Of a DNA stretch of 64,000 nt, positions 12,601-19,668 are shown in pieces. This DNA is from Azorhizobium sp965227945 (GTDB lineage Bacteria; Pseudomonadota; Alphaproteobacteria; Rhizobiales; Xanthobacteraceae), in the NCBI GenBank assembly GCA_965227945.1, contig CBDDGQ010000006.1, positions 434,001 to 498,000 of the forward strand, written 5' to 3'. Each line of letters opens with the position of its first letter. Within the stretch, counting starts at the first letter, position 1. The position numbers and the translations under genes are program-made. The notes below the pieces were generated by a model that made no database searches, was not told the origin of the DNA, and worked only from the letters and a program-made list of their open reading frames with translations.

Positions 12601-12770
12601 TAGGCGTTGGTGCCGATGGCGCCTTGCGACACCTGCCGGATGATCCGGTCTTCCGATGCCGCGGGAGCGGGGAAAAGGGCCGTCGCGGCGGCCACGGCTG
12701 ACAGGCTAACGCCACTGATAACAAACAGCCGACATGAAAGATTACGAAAGATTTTGAAATCCTGCGACAT
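6678..12770 (-). CDS. Large glycine-rich autotransporter (type V secretion)
   Basis: A predicted 2030-aa self-secreted surface protein. Residues 1-45 are a long signal peptide ending near APAASEDR. Residues about 60-1500 form a passenger of degenerate repeats built on A-G-I-F-A-Q-S-V-G-G-G-G-G followed by a glycine-rich turn and a V-T-V-x-N strand, the pattern of a beta-helix. The C-terminal 280 residues are an autotransporter barrel with alternating aromatic strands and a terminal phenylalanine (MSVRF), the usual Bam recognition end. A non-repetitive helical segment of about 110 residues interrupts the passenger (9,815-10,150). The start at 12770 (MSQDFKIF) is preferred over an earlier in-frame codon. 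The gene stands alone. An adhesin or surface-layer role is likely, but the ligand is unknown. Confidence 0.88.
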   Translation of the reverse strand: MSQDFKIFRNLSCRLFVISGVSLSAVAAATALFPAPAASEDRIIRQVSQGAIGTNAYVPLIGSNTPATAGGVGLPIGLTNGFTATGARSTAVELGSVGGAGGAGAAFGPFDEPGADGGAAGAVSLVQQGALSGAGTQATQSALVRLYSQGGAGGFGQQGVGKGADGGSVTLTLQTIAQTTGSNFAALWARSAGGNAGGGGSNVGRIAVDKGGAAGPVTVVLSAQASARTSGDNAPAIIAESLGGDGSVRGSGTAFSRPYVTNGGVGGTVSFTNAGSVETTGNYSTAVLLQSVGGRGGAQPDAGGQPGATGGNGGVISVTQAGSITTSALYAYGLIAQSVGGSGGKGGGAVFSGGDGGAAGNGNTVTVTNAGAIHTSGDGGTGLLLQSIGGGNALGAFQAQSITPATGGGGSGGSGGLFFFGAGGTGGTGGDGGKVTFSNSGSILTEGAQAYGVLAQSIGGGGGSGGPATARGILLGYAAGGAGGGGGNGGTVEIAAAFSTNGVSAPTITTRGAASSAIVAQSVGGSGGAGGTAAASTVGVLASVSVAVGGAGGKGGNGGRVTVDNTSVLSTAGGEANGIEARSVGGGGGKAGNASSYALAVSPPEYPSVAISYAMGGAGGDGGNGGQVAVNNYAAITTTGGKAYGIFAQSIGGGGGAAGSANSVADLMGLYQNVGVAIGLGGSGGGGGKGDAVTVTNASTIQTQGAFSHGILAMSVGGGGGDGGTASTTTASGISWNDTLSSLTGALPIADAMTANYTVGGTGGKGGAGGAVEVTNLGSVLTTGSDSRGLFAQSVGGGGGNAGGYLGSGGGKLAGSLNMGGTGGDGGNGGKVTVTNVAGASIETQGAGSAGIFAQSVGGGGGAGGAFAGKTKSAVSFGDAPDQFIIQVAEELLKVNKLVSTQFGDDAKKAEDAGFFDKKSTAQQRLSTAKDVLKAFKAAAGKDKTVLERLYAAGTTAALNYLYSQFGDVVKSTLKQFSSADAVKLKDGALTVAIGGSGAKGGDGGEVTVVNQGDVLTLGNASAGIFAQSIGGGGGAGGGGYAAGANQINLTGSVGGSGGGGGAGGAVSVTNNGSISTLGGGAFGIFAQSVGGGGGVGGGAISADGISVSGNLKIGGDAGKSSDGGRVQVVNSASITTSGNEAHGIVAQSVGGGGGVFFINREDPLNTTVIANSLVQKEGLDAAYDVLKDLGLVQTGTVADRSTTILPTPQVNYSIGGTGGGGGNGGAVTVIHSGEIATFGTGAFGIFAQSIGGGGGFGSDASSAGKLQIGVGVGGIGGAAGNGGDVTVVFGGRAAISTAGDGASAVFLQSIGGGGGYGGAGEVTLGNPLKVVRDGTNSGSGGLIWLSMQQSDAQVNIQTSGARAHGIFAQSLGGGGGTVFDLNGTTIPVIGDTKRAGASGSGGWIFMTLNGAISTSGRDSYGIFAQSGVQTTNGALDPSRSAGGSVRLTLDAATITGGSGTGAGIRIDGGAYNEIVLRSASASVSALSGTAISTSFGIDNVFNSGTIVGTVNLASGGTTERNTFDNQPGGTYRSLPGSVLNLGGADSTFRSSGILDIGGVGTIAVLPVLGGQSFLGGTLLVDINTLAFPNKNDVLVADRVQLSNPTIQPNVFGGLLPGDYTVVKSKDLAAAPVAITSNAGSPISWSARVADNAVVVKPAANFVGAATFPLNPNEASVAAYLQRTWDASYASQAPLFASMAKITSALDYQQALDSLSPEGIQAPAVGQTLAARSAMGSAMSCPIFSDTGLMVEESQCMWSRVIGAKVQQFDSPSSDGFSQNTVSFRIGAQWEVAPDWFLGATAAYSDSSYSSNDGYSSASGTSGDLSLALKHQMGPWLLAAAVTAGYGNYDTIRTLDIGPDTWISENSSQVWTSGLRLRAAYEFALPGFYLRPYVDADMIYTYVPGTTDTDGSAARMSVSAMREWTFSISPAVEIGTRMDLSPTSWLRPYASVGATFLSNSGLSTNIAFDDSVNSPLSFTSTADLPNTLMDVGAGLQFFANSKYELRGEYKAQIGADFLAQEGSVRMSVRF
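8640..12280 (-). repeat. Degenerate glycine-rich repeats of the autotransporter passenger
   Basis: About two dozen units of roughly 45-60 codons, each carrying the A-Q-S-(V/I/L)-G-G core. They are related in protein but diverged in DNA, unlike the near-identical repeats of the TpsA gene further along. Confidence 0.75.
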
Positions 12771-13246
12771 AGGCCCCACCCAGATGACGCGCAAAGCACA
12801 CTATAGAGAAACAGGCTAAGCTTGAAGTCTCAGGCCCGTTCTTTCAGATCTGATCCTTACACTCGAACAGCTTTCTCCCTTCGGTAAAATGCAGCCTCCC
12901 ATGCATTTATCTGTTCCAAAAAGCCAGGCAGCCCTCTCCCACCGCGCCCGCGCGGGTGCGCACCGGATGCGCCCCGTCCTGCCGAAGCGGGGGGCGCGCC
13001 GCAGCCGGCGCGCCGCCCCCGCAATCCGCCGCCGCGCGTGGCGTTGCGCGACTCGTGGCGGCAGGGGACCTCTGCCTGTCCGGTCCGGCCGGTGGCGCGT
13101 GCCGCGCTATCCACAGGCGGATGCTTTGCCGTTGAAGGGATTTGCCCCCTGTTGCGCCAGCGGTGACGAATGTCTGTTGCAATCCCATCCGGCTTTTGGC
13201 ATAGACACGCACCTGCCGGGGGGCTTCACCCCTGCCGGCGTTGGAT
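12771..13246. other. Intergenic region before tRNA-Gly, no gene seen
   Basis: This holds the upstream region of the autotransporter and the upstream side of tRNA-Gly. Overlapping frames on both strands are arginine-rich GC artefacts. No clear promoter or structured RNA was recognised. Confidence 0.4.
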
Positions 13247-13321
13247 GCGGGCGTAGCTCAGGGGTAGAGCACAACCTTGCCAAGGTTGGGGTCGTGGGTT
13301 CGAATCCCATCGCCCGCTCCA
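13247..13321 (+). tRNA. tRNA-Gly (GCC)
   Basis: A complete cloverleaf: acceptor GCGGGCG pairs with CGCCCGC, D arm GCTC/GAGC, anticodon stem CAACC/GGTTG with loop TTGCCAA (anticodon GCC at 13279-13281), and T arm GTGGG-TTCGAAT-CCCAT. The discriminator base is T and the CCA end is encoded. Confidence 0.97.
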
Positions 13322-13350
13322 AATTTTCCCAATAAAATCAGATAGCTAGC

Positions 13351-13372
13351 AAACGCCCTTCGGGGCGTTTTC
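13351..13372 (+). terminator. Terminator after tRNA-Gly
   Basis: AACGCCC-TTC-GGGGCGTT followed by a short T-run, 30 bases after the tRNA end. Its normal closeness suggests that no island is inserted at this tRNA. Confidence 0.75.
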
Positions 13373-13604
13373 TGCTTAGATTCGCCCGCGAACGCGACAT
13401 TCTGAGCAGAATCTATGCTCCCGGAAGAAAATTCCCGGATGCCATGGCGTGCGTTCGGCAGCTTTCTAAGCGGCGGCGCTGCACCGATGCGCTGCGCGTG
13501 GCGGCGCCTGGAGCGGCCGCGACGCAAAGCCCGTCTGCAACTCTCGACGTAGCCGCAACTTTGCGTATCAATATCCAGACGCTGTTCAACACGCCGGAGC
13601 CCGG

Positions 13605-13850
13605 ATGGCTGCGCCGTTCTCCACCTCGATCGAATTGCGCCACCTGCGCTATTTCGTGGCGGCCGGCGAGCACGGAAGCTTCCGCAAGGCCGGGGTGGTT
13701 CTTGAGGTCAAGGAATCGTCCATCAGCCGGAGCGTTCGGGATCTGGAGGATGAGATCGGCGTCTCGCTGTTCATCCGGCATTCAAGCGGGGTGAACCTCA
13801 CTCTGGCGGGGCAGCGCTTTCTGAACCGCACGCGCCAAGCGCTCGATGAC
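13605..13850 (+). pseudogene. LysR-family regulator, only the DNA-binding domain left
   Basis: The first 80 or so codons read as a LysR helix-turn-helix: ELRHLRYFVAAGEHGSFRKA, then ESSISRSVRDLEDEIGVSLF and LTLAGQRFL. At about 13,850 the homology stops, and the DNA continues as the reverse strand of a trbI gene, so the effector-binding domain of about 200 residues is missing. The frame stays open to 14,264 by chance, giving a chimeric 219-aa frame that I do not consider functional. The break marks a rearrangement between a resident regulator gene and a conjugative element. Confidence 0.8.
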
Positions 13851-14989
13851 CCGCACGGGGAAGCCGGGCCGTATTGTCAGGGTCGGGGCGACGTTCAACT
13901 GCCGGCGGATGATCTCCTGGCCGGCATCGTTGATGGTGTCCTGCGCCCCGCTCTGCAGGGCCTGGATCAATGCATCCTGATCATCCGTGGCGAGCTCGGC
14001 GCTGACGGAGAGCAGCGTCGAGAGGCCAACCGCCTTGGCGAGGTCCCACCAGTGCATGTCGACGCCGTCCTCGAGGCCGGCATACCCCTCTGCGCATCCG
14101 TGCCGGGCTGGCGCTCCAGCACGATGGAGCGACCATTGGGGAAGATCAGCCGGTTCCAGACCAGCAGGATGCGGCGTTGGCCGAAGCCGACGTCATTGTC
14201 ATATTGGCCGAGCAGCCGCGTACCCTTCGGAATGATCAGGATGCGGCCGGTCGGGCTGTCATAGACGTTCTCGGTCGCCTGCGCGGTGATCTGGCCCGGC
14301 AAGTCGGAGCGGATGCCGGTGATGAGCGCGGCGGGGATGACAGCGCCGGCCTGCAACACATAAGGTGAGGCCGGTGCCATCACGCGATCGGATGCGACCA
14401 CGCGCCGATCGACTGCGGCATTGAGGAAGGCAAGTTGGCGGTCCTGGGCTGAAGGCGTACCGCCCGGCCCGACGGCGCCAAGGCCGCTGAAGCCGGAAGC
14501 ACTCGTCGCCGACGGAGCCGTCGCGCGAGCCTGCGCCGCCTGGAAGAATACGCGACTGGTCCGCTCGGCTTCTTGTTCGGCAAGAAGCCGCTGCTGCTCG
14601 GGATCGACCTGTGGCGCTGTCATTGTCGGCGGCACGACGGGCTGGCCGCAGTTCTGCGCATCAAGGATCGGCCGGCCGAGATCGCCGGGCAGCGGCGGAC
14701 CCAGGATCGGCCCGGTGTAGTCCCGCGGCAGGCCGGCAAGGCCGTCGGCGGTGGAGCGGTTCTGGGTGGAGTAGAGCTCCTCGCCGCCGGAGCCCTTGTC
14801 GCGACCCTGCAGCGCATAGATCAGGGCGCCGCCTATGCCGAGGCTGACAACCAGCCCGGCGCCAGCGAGGACCTTGCGCGAGGGACGCGTGACGCGCGGC
14901 GGCTCGGGACGCAGCCGCATGGCGGCGGCGTGATCGGTGGTCGGAGCGCCGAGATCCGCCTCGAGGTCATGATTGTCGGGGCTGCTCAT
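13851..14989 (-). pseudogene. trbI: Conjugal transfer protein TrbI, frameshifted and 3'-truncated
   Basis: A VirB10-like core protein of a trb-type conjugation machine. The N-terminal cytoplasmic stretch, one membrane segment (VLAGAGLVVSLGIGGALIYAL), the proline/glutamine-rich periplasmic linker and the VirB10 domain (DSPTGRILIIPKGTRLLGQYD) are all present. Near 14,088-14,096 the frame shifts: the expected continuation GYAGLEDGVDMHWWDLAKAVG is in another frame. That frame runs to RPGFPVRVI and then enters the LysR fragment, so the last residues are lost. The gene is broken twice. It overlaps trbG by four bases, as in intact trb operons. Confidence 0.85.
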
Positions 14990-15900
14990 GATGCCGGCCT
15001 CACGTCCGTGCGCTCGATCCGCACCTTCTGCGGACGCTCGCCGTCACCAATGCGAAGCTCGGCCGCACCGAACAGCCGGTCGACGATCAGGATGTTCTGG
15101 TGGATGCGGCTGTTGACGATCTGGGCTTCGCCATCCGCGCCAATGACGAAGAGCGGCGGCATCTCGCCTTGCACGATGCCGCGCGGGAACTCGACATAGA
15201 CCTTGCGCCCGTCGTCATAGACGGCCATTGGCCGCCAGGATGGCGTGTCGCCGGAGAGTGCGTAGCGATAGTTGCGGGCAGTGAAGCTCGGGATGAGCGG
15301 CGTCGGCGGAGCACTGGGGCGTTGGGTTCCCGGAACCTGCGGATAGGCCCAGGCGACGGCCGGCATATAGGGCTTCTCGCCGGCCCGCAGCTCGATCATA
15401 TAGCTGCGCCGGTTCGCACCCTCGCCGCTCTCAGTGTCGCCGATGATCCAGCGCGCGGTATCGCCTGCCGCGATGGGGCCGGCGCCGGTCAGGCTCTCGC
15501 CCGGCTCCAACGCGATGTTGGTGATCTGGCCGGGCGCGGCATAGACCTGATAGAGCGCGCCCTCGCTCCACGGGTAGATCTGGATGGCGTTGTAATAGCC
15601 TTCTCGGCGCGGCTCGATCCGCGCGGCGGCATTGGCGTTCTCGACGCGGGCGACGGGCGTTTTGGCGTCCGTGCCGCCCTTGGCCGGCGTCCAGGCGGGC
15701 GGCGTGTGGAGCGGGCGCGGCCGGTCATCCGCAACCACTGTCGGCACCGTCGGCAGCGCCGGCACGTCACTGTCATAGCTGATCTGCGGCGGCTTCGGCG
15801 CCGAGGCGCAGCCGCCCAACATCGTCGCCGAGAGCAGGAGCACCGCAAAGGCGGATCGGCGCAGGGCCGGAGATGTGGATTTACGGAATGACGTGTTCAC
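14986..15900 (-). CDS. trbG: Conjugal transfer protein TrbG (VirB9-like)
   Basis: A 304-aa outer-core protein of a type IV secretion system. It begins at GTG 15900, which overlaps the trbF stop as GTGA. A lipoprotein signal ends in the lipobox LGGC near residue 30, and the VirB9/TrbG body contains EGALYQVYAAPGQITNIALE and the C-terminal region that binds VirB10/TrbI. The frame is intact, but both neighbours are broken and no other trb genes are present, so it cannot support conjugation here. It is a relic of an integrated conjugative element. Confidence 0.88.
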   Translation of the reverse strand: MNTSFRKSTSPALRRSAFAVLLLSATMLGGCASAPKPPQISYDSDVPALPTVPTVVADDRPRPLHTPPAWTPAKGGTDAKTPVARVENANAAARIEPRREGYYNAIQIYPWSEGALYQVYAAPGQITNIALEPGESLTGAGPIAAGDTARWIIGDTESGEGANRRSYMIELRAGEKPYMPAVAWAYPQVPGTQRPSAPPTPLIPSFTARNYRYALSGDTPSWRPMAVYDDGRKVYVEFPRGIVQGEMPPLFVIGADGEAQIVNSRIHQNILIVDRLFGAAELRIGDGERPQKVRIERTDVRPAS

Positions 15901-16320
15901 TGGCTCATCTCCCGCGACCAACTGATGGCGTTGACATAGATGCCGAGCGGATTGGTACGCAGGCGCTCGGCATCGCGCGGCGACTGGATCACCAGGGTCA
16001 GGATCGCGCTCCAGCGCTCGGTGGCGGCCAGCTGGCCGTTCTCATAGCGCCGCTCGACCCAGGCGAGGCGGAAGGAATCCGGCGAGGCCCGGATGACGCT
16101 GGAGACCTCGACGGAGATCTGCTGTTTGCCCACCCGGGTGAAGGGATCATTGGCGCGGGCGTAGTCGTTGAGCGCGGCGGCGCCCCGATCGGTGGCGAAC
16201 TCATAGGCCCTGAGCCAGTTCTGCCGCACGATAACGGGATCGGCCGGCAGGCTGCGCACCTGCTCGATGAAGCGGGCGAGATCCGCCTGCTCCTCAACCA
16301 GATCGGTCGGCGCCTCACCG
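15897..16320 (-). pseudogene. trbF: Conjugal transfer protein TrbF, 5'-truncated
   Basis: The C-terminal 140 or so residues of TrbF (VirB8-like) are recognisable: GEAPTDLVEEQADLARFIEQ, then PADPVIVRQNWLRAYEFA and the final LGIYVNAISWSREM. Homology ends abruptly at about 16,320. The N-terminal membrane anchor is missing and there is no start codon at the break. Gene order trbF-trbG-trbI agrees with trb operons. Confidence 0.8.
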
Positions 16321-16875
16321 AGGCCCTATCGCCTCGGGGTCCCCGTCGCGCTCGCGATGGGGTGAGGATTGCGACCGCAGCGCAGCGGAGGACGGCACAG
16401 GCGCGACTTTGTTGCTTCGCGAGGAATGACGGCGATCCGGGGCCCCGCGCAGCGCGCGGGGTGGGCGTCGGCAGGGGAAGAAAGTCGGGACCAGCCGTTG
16501 TGGCATAGGCGCTCGAGGCGCAGCCGTCCTTCGGCTAGTTCAGCCCATTGAAGAGGCCGCCTGGAGCAGGCACGGACGGATGGATGACGGAGAGGTGTGG
16601 CCCGCGCGCCGGATATCGAGACCCGACCGGCCAACACCGGTAGACGGTGCCTTGAGCCCGGCCAAGCAGCGCATTCCCCGTCCCGCCACTGCCGGCGAAA
16701 CACTTTGGCTAATGTGGTCTTTTTGACCGCGATGCGGTCGCCGTTCTCCACACATACCAATCCTGCCGTACAGCAGGGCGAAACGACGCTCCGGACTTCC
16801 GGTACCTTCCGGCCCAACGGACGACGCGGATAACAAAACCAGCCGCCGTCCGTTTCGCCGAACGGATATGCGCTG
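16321..16875. other. Region without a recognisable gene
   Basis: Upstream of the truncated trbF, all frames are short and arginine-rich. The stretch near 16,420-16,490 contains GC-rich inverted segments such as CCCCGCGC/GCGCGGGG, typical of dispersed intergenic elements. Confidence 0.4.
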
Positions 16876-17187
16876 TCAGGAGAGTAGGCAACTGCCCAGG
16901 CTGAATGTCAGGGCTTCGGCAATAAACCCGACAACAAGTGCGCCGAACCATCCGGAGCCGGTGCCATAGGCCCATGTGCCCGCCGTGGTGCCCGGCAACA
17001 GCGGAAAAGCGAACACCACATGCGTGAAGAGCAGCCAGCAAAGGAACGCAGTGGTCAGCATGCTCAGGAGAATGCCGAGCAAGCTCTGACGGCTCGCGGC
17101 ACTTACCGCCGTGGCACCGAGCTGCTGACGGAAGGGTGGCCAGCAATGGACCGTATGCGGCGATTGTTCATCGTGTCGCCTCGGCAT
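16876..17187 (-). CDS. Possible small membrane protein
   Basis: A 103-aa frame with a polar N-terminal third and two hydrophobic segments (LLGILLSMLTTAFLCWLLF and WFGALVVGFIAEALTF). Composition is protein-like, but there is no recognised family and no clear ribosome site. It lies alone between the conjugation relic and the catabolic cluster and could be a chance frame. Confidence 0.35.
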   Translation of the reverse strand: MPRRHDEQSPHTVHCWPPFRQQLGATAVSAASRQSLLGILLSMLTTAFLCWLLFTHVVFAFPLLPGTTAGTWAYGTGSGWFGALVVGFIAEALTFSLGSCLLS

Positions 17188-17281
17188 CTGTAACTCTTTA
17201 GCGTCGCCGGTCGCCTCTGTCCCATGCCTACGATTGACACGCCTCCTTAACGCAATCGCTGCACCCTCACCACAGAATTAT

Positions 17282-17295
17282 TCTGATATTGCAGA
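17282..17295. promoter_or_regulatory. Putative GntR operator A
   Basis: TCTGATATTGCAGA, a palindrome with arms TCTG/CAGA. It lies just upstream of a TTGACA -35-like box (17296-17301). The same motif recurs at three other places, only in front of the genes of this cluster, which encodes its own FCD/GntR regulator. Confidence 0.65.
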
Positions 17296-17320
17296 TTGAC
17301 ATGCCCACTTGGGGATTATA

Positions 17321-17334
17321 TCTGATGTTCCAGA
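17321..17334. promoter_or_regulatory. Putative GntR operator B over the -10 region
   Basis: TCTGATGTTCCAGA, the same palindrome class as site A and 39 bases from it. It overlaps the AT-rich TATATCTGAT stretch where the -10 box should be and ends 20 bases before the BKACE start codon. A repressor bound at A and B would cover the promoter. Confidence 0.65.
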
Positions 17335-17354
17335 ATAAGAGTGAAGGACGAGCC

Positions 17355-18245
17355 ATGGCGAGGAAAGTGATCCTGACCTGTGCGGTAGTGGGCGAAAACG
17401 AGTTCAATCGCCGGCATCCGAGCTTCCCGGTGACGCCGGCGCAGATCGCCGATGCCGCCCTGGAAGCGGCCGAGGCCGGGGCTTCCGCGGTCCATCTCCA
17501 TGTCCGCGATCCGCAGACCGGCGCCGGCTCGCGCGATCCGGATCTGTTTCTCGACATGGTGACGCAGGTGCGGGACCGTGGCGTGAAGGCGGTGCTCAAC
17601 GTCACCTGCGGCGGCGGTGCCACCTATGTGCCGGATCCGGCGGACGAAAGCCGCGGGGGGGCCGGCACGGACATTGCTACGGCAGAAGAGCGGGTGCGGC
17701 ACATCGAAATGACGCGCCCGGAGATGTGCTCCATTGACGTTACGACCCAGAACCAGATGGATGGCGCCAAGGAATACGTCTATCTCAATTCGCAGCAGAC
17801 CTTGCGCAAGATGGCGAAGCGCTTCCAGGAACTGGGCGTCAAGCCGGAGATCGAAGTCTTCGCCCCCGGCGACATCCTCTTGGCCAATAAAATGCTGGAG
17901 GAGGGCCTGTTCGATGCCCCGCCCGTGTATCAGATCGTCACCGGCACCCTTTGGGGCCTGCCTTCCAGCGCGGAAACCCTGATCTATATGCGCAACCTCC
18001 TGCCCGAAGGCGCCAATTGGGCCGCGTTCGGCATCGGGCGGATGCAATTGCCCATGGTGGCGCAGGCGACGCTTCTGGGCGGCAACGTGCGCGTCGGGCT
18101 GGAGGACAATCTCTATCTCAAACGCGGTGTCTTCGCCACCAATGGTGATCTGGTGCGGGCAGCCCGCACGCTCATCGAGACCCTGGGCTTCGAGGTGGCC
18201 ACCCCAGACGAGGCGCGGGCGATCCTGGGCCTGCGGCCGCTATGA
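17355..18245 (+). CDS. Beta-keto acid cleavage enzyme (BKACE, DUF849)
   Basis: A 296-aa TIM-barrel enzyme of the Kce/BKACE family. Family members combine a beta-keto acid with acetyl-CoA to give acetoacetate and a shortened acyl-CoA. The zinc-site motif VHLHVRDPQTG is near residue 46, and the N-terminal VILTCAVVGENEFNRRHP and the central EIEVFAPGDI are also typical. The start at 17355 has GGACGAG upstream and follows two operator-like palindromes. The gene is coupled by an ATGA overlap to the next one and opens the catabolic operon. The specific keto acid cannot be read from the sequence; characterised members act on 3-keto-5-aminohexanoate, dehydrocarnitine and others. Confidence 0.9.
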   Translation: MARKVILTCAVVGENEFNRRHPSFPVTPAQIADAALEAAEAGASAVHLHVRDPQTGAGSRDPDLFLDMVTQVRDRGVKAVLNVTCGGGATYVPDPADESRGGAGTDIATAEERVRHIEMTRPEMCSIDVTTQNQMDGAKEYVYLNSQQTLRKMAKRFQELGVKPEIEVFAPGDILLANKMLEEGLFDAPPVYQIVTGTLWGLPSSAETLIYMRNLLPEGANWAAFGIGRMQLPMVAQATLLGGNVRVGLEDNLYLKRGVFATNGDLVRAARTLIETLGFEVATPDEARAILGLRPL

Positions 18246-18784
18246 CGGCGGCGCTGCTGGTTCCATGGAAGGGGACCCATCCGCGCGTGGCGCCCGACAG
18301 CTTCGTCGCACCCACCGCCGTGCTGGTGGGGGATGTGGAGGTGCGCTCCGGCGCCAGCATCTGGTATGGCGCCGTGGTGCGTGGTGATGATTGCGCGATC
18401 ATTATCGGCGCCGGCGCCAACGTCCAGGACGGTGCCGTCATTCATGCCGATCTCGGCAATGATGTCGAGATCGGCGCGGAGGCGACCATCGGCCATCGGG
18501 CGCTCATTCACGGCTGCTGCGTCGAGGCTGGGGCGCTGGTGGGCATGAATGCAGTGGCGCTGGATGGCGCGCGGATCGGACGGGAAGCACTGCTGGGTGC
18601 CAACGCCCTGTTGACCGCGGGCAAGATCATCCCGCCGCGCCGGCTATGGAAAGGCGCACCGGCCAGCGACCAGCGCGAACTCACCGAGGCGGAACTGGAG
18701 CATGTCCGCCACGGGGTTGCCCTGTATCGTGAAAAGACCCGCCTACATCTTCTGCCGCCGCCTCCGCTTGAGCTTAGCGCTTGA
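18242..18784 (+). CDS. Gamma-carbonic anhydrase-like hexapeptide protein
   Basis: A 180-aa left-handed beta-helix protein. Imperfect hexapeptide repeats fill residues 20-140 (for example IGAGANVQDGAVIHAD and VEIGAEATIGHRALIHG). The histidines expected to bind zinc in the gamma-carbonic anhydrase/YrdA/PaaY/CaiE group are present in VIHAD and IGHRALIHG. It overlaps the BKACE gene by four bases. PaaY, in a related setting, is a thioesterase, and CaiE accompanies carnitine genes, so a CoA-thioester housekeeping role is more likely than carbonic anhydration. This is inference. Confidence 0.8.
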   Translation: MTAALLVPWKGTHPRVAPDSFVAPTAVLVGDVEVRSGASIWYGAVVRGDDCAIIIGAGANVQDGAVIHADLGNDVEIGAEATIGHRALIHGCCVEAGALVGMNAVALDGARIGREALLGANALLTAGKIIPPRRLWKGAPASDQRELTEAELEHVRHGVALYREKTRLHLLPPPPLELSA

Positions 18785-18853
18785 TCCGCCCAAGCTGTGG
18801 ATGGGTGAACCGCTTACGGATGTCGGCGCCCACGCGTAATCGAGAGGAAAAGC

Positions 18854-19627
18854 ATGACGCGATCTGACCCACAAAGGGTGCTGGTGACCGCGGGCGCGGG
18901 GGGCGCCGGACGCACCATGGTGCGCGCGTTGCTCGCTCGCGGCGACCACGTCCTGGCGTGCGACCTGGACGGCAATGCTTTGGCACAGCTCAAGGATGAA
19001 CTGCCAAGCGTGGAGGTGCTCGCCTGCGATGCCGGTTGCGCCGAAGCGATCGATGACACGGTGACCAAGGCGCAGCATGTGCTCGGCGGCATCGATGTGC
19101 TGGTGAACAATGTCGGCATTTCCGGCCCCACCGCTGCGGCCGAGGACATCACCACCGAGGCGTGGGAGACCACGCTGCGGGTCAATCTCACCAGCCATTT
19201 CCTGTTTGCGCGCGGCGTCATTCCGGCGATGAAGTGGCAGGGCAGCGGCGCCATCATCAATATCTCCTCCGGCAGCGCCAAGGTGGGGCTGCCGCTGCGG
19301 CTGCCTTATGTGGTCTCGAAAGGGGCCGTGCTGAGCCTCACCGTCAACCTTGCCCGCGAGCTGGGGCCGTTCGGCATCCGGGTGAACGCCATCCTGCCCG
19401 GGCCGATCCGCGGCGCCCGCATGGCGCGCATCATTGCGGAAAAGGCCAAGGCGCTCGGCGTCAGCGCGGCGGATTATGAAGCCTCGCTCACCCGCTACAC
19501 CTCCATGCGGACGCTGATGGATCCCGAGGACATCGCGGCCATGGTCCTGTTCCTCGCCTCGGAGGGCGGGCGCTTCGTCACCGGCCAGATGATCGGTGTC
19601 GACGGCAATCTGGAGTGGGAAGAATAG
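18854..19627 (+). CDS. SDR-family dehydrogenase
   Basis: Classical short-chain dehydrogenase, 257 aa. The nucleotide-binding motif is TAGAGGAGR near residue 12, with an acidic DLDG after the second strand favouring NAD. NNVG follows, then the catalytic Ser (INISSGSAK) and YVVSK. The C-terminus GQMIGVDGNLEWEE is usual for FabG-like oxidoreductases. A GAGAGGAAA-type ribosome site precedes the ATG. Its place between the BKACE and hyuA genes suggests that it oxidises a hydroxy acid to the keto acid cleaved by BKACE; the substrate is not known. Confidence 0.85.
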   Translation: MTRSDPQRVLVTAGAGGAGRTMVRALLARGDHVLACDLDGNALAQLKDELPSVEVLACDAGCAEAIDDTVTKAQHVLGGIDVLVNNVGISGPTAAAEDITTEAWETTLRVNLTSHFLFARGVIPAMKWQGSGAIINISSGSAKVGLPLRLPYVVSKGAVLSLTVNLARELGPFGIRVNAILPGPIRGARMARIIAEKAKALGVSAADYEASLTRYTSMRTLMDPEDIAAMVLFLASEGGRFVTGQMIGVDGNLEWEE

Positions 19628-19668
19628 GCGCGTCGACGGCAGGCAATTCGGAGCGGTTGGGACCAGAC

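Noticed and set aside
13605..14264. A 219-aa LysR-like protein
   Set aside because: Only the first 80 or so residues are LysR; the rest is antisense TrbI read through by chance.
13247..16320. The trb relic as an island integrated at tRNA-Gly
   Set aside because: The tRNA is followed at a normal distance by its own terminator, no repeat of its 3' end was found downstream, and no integrase is present.
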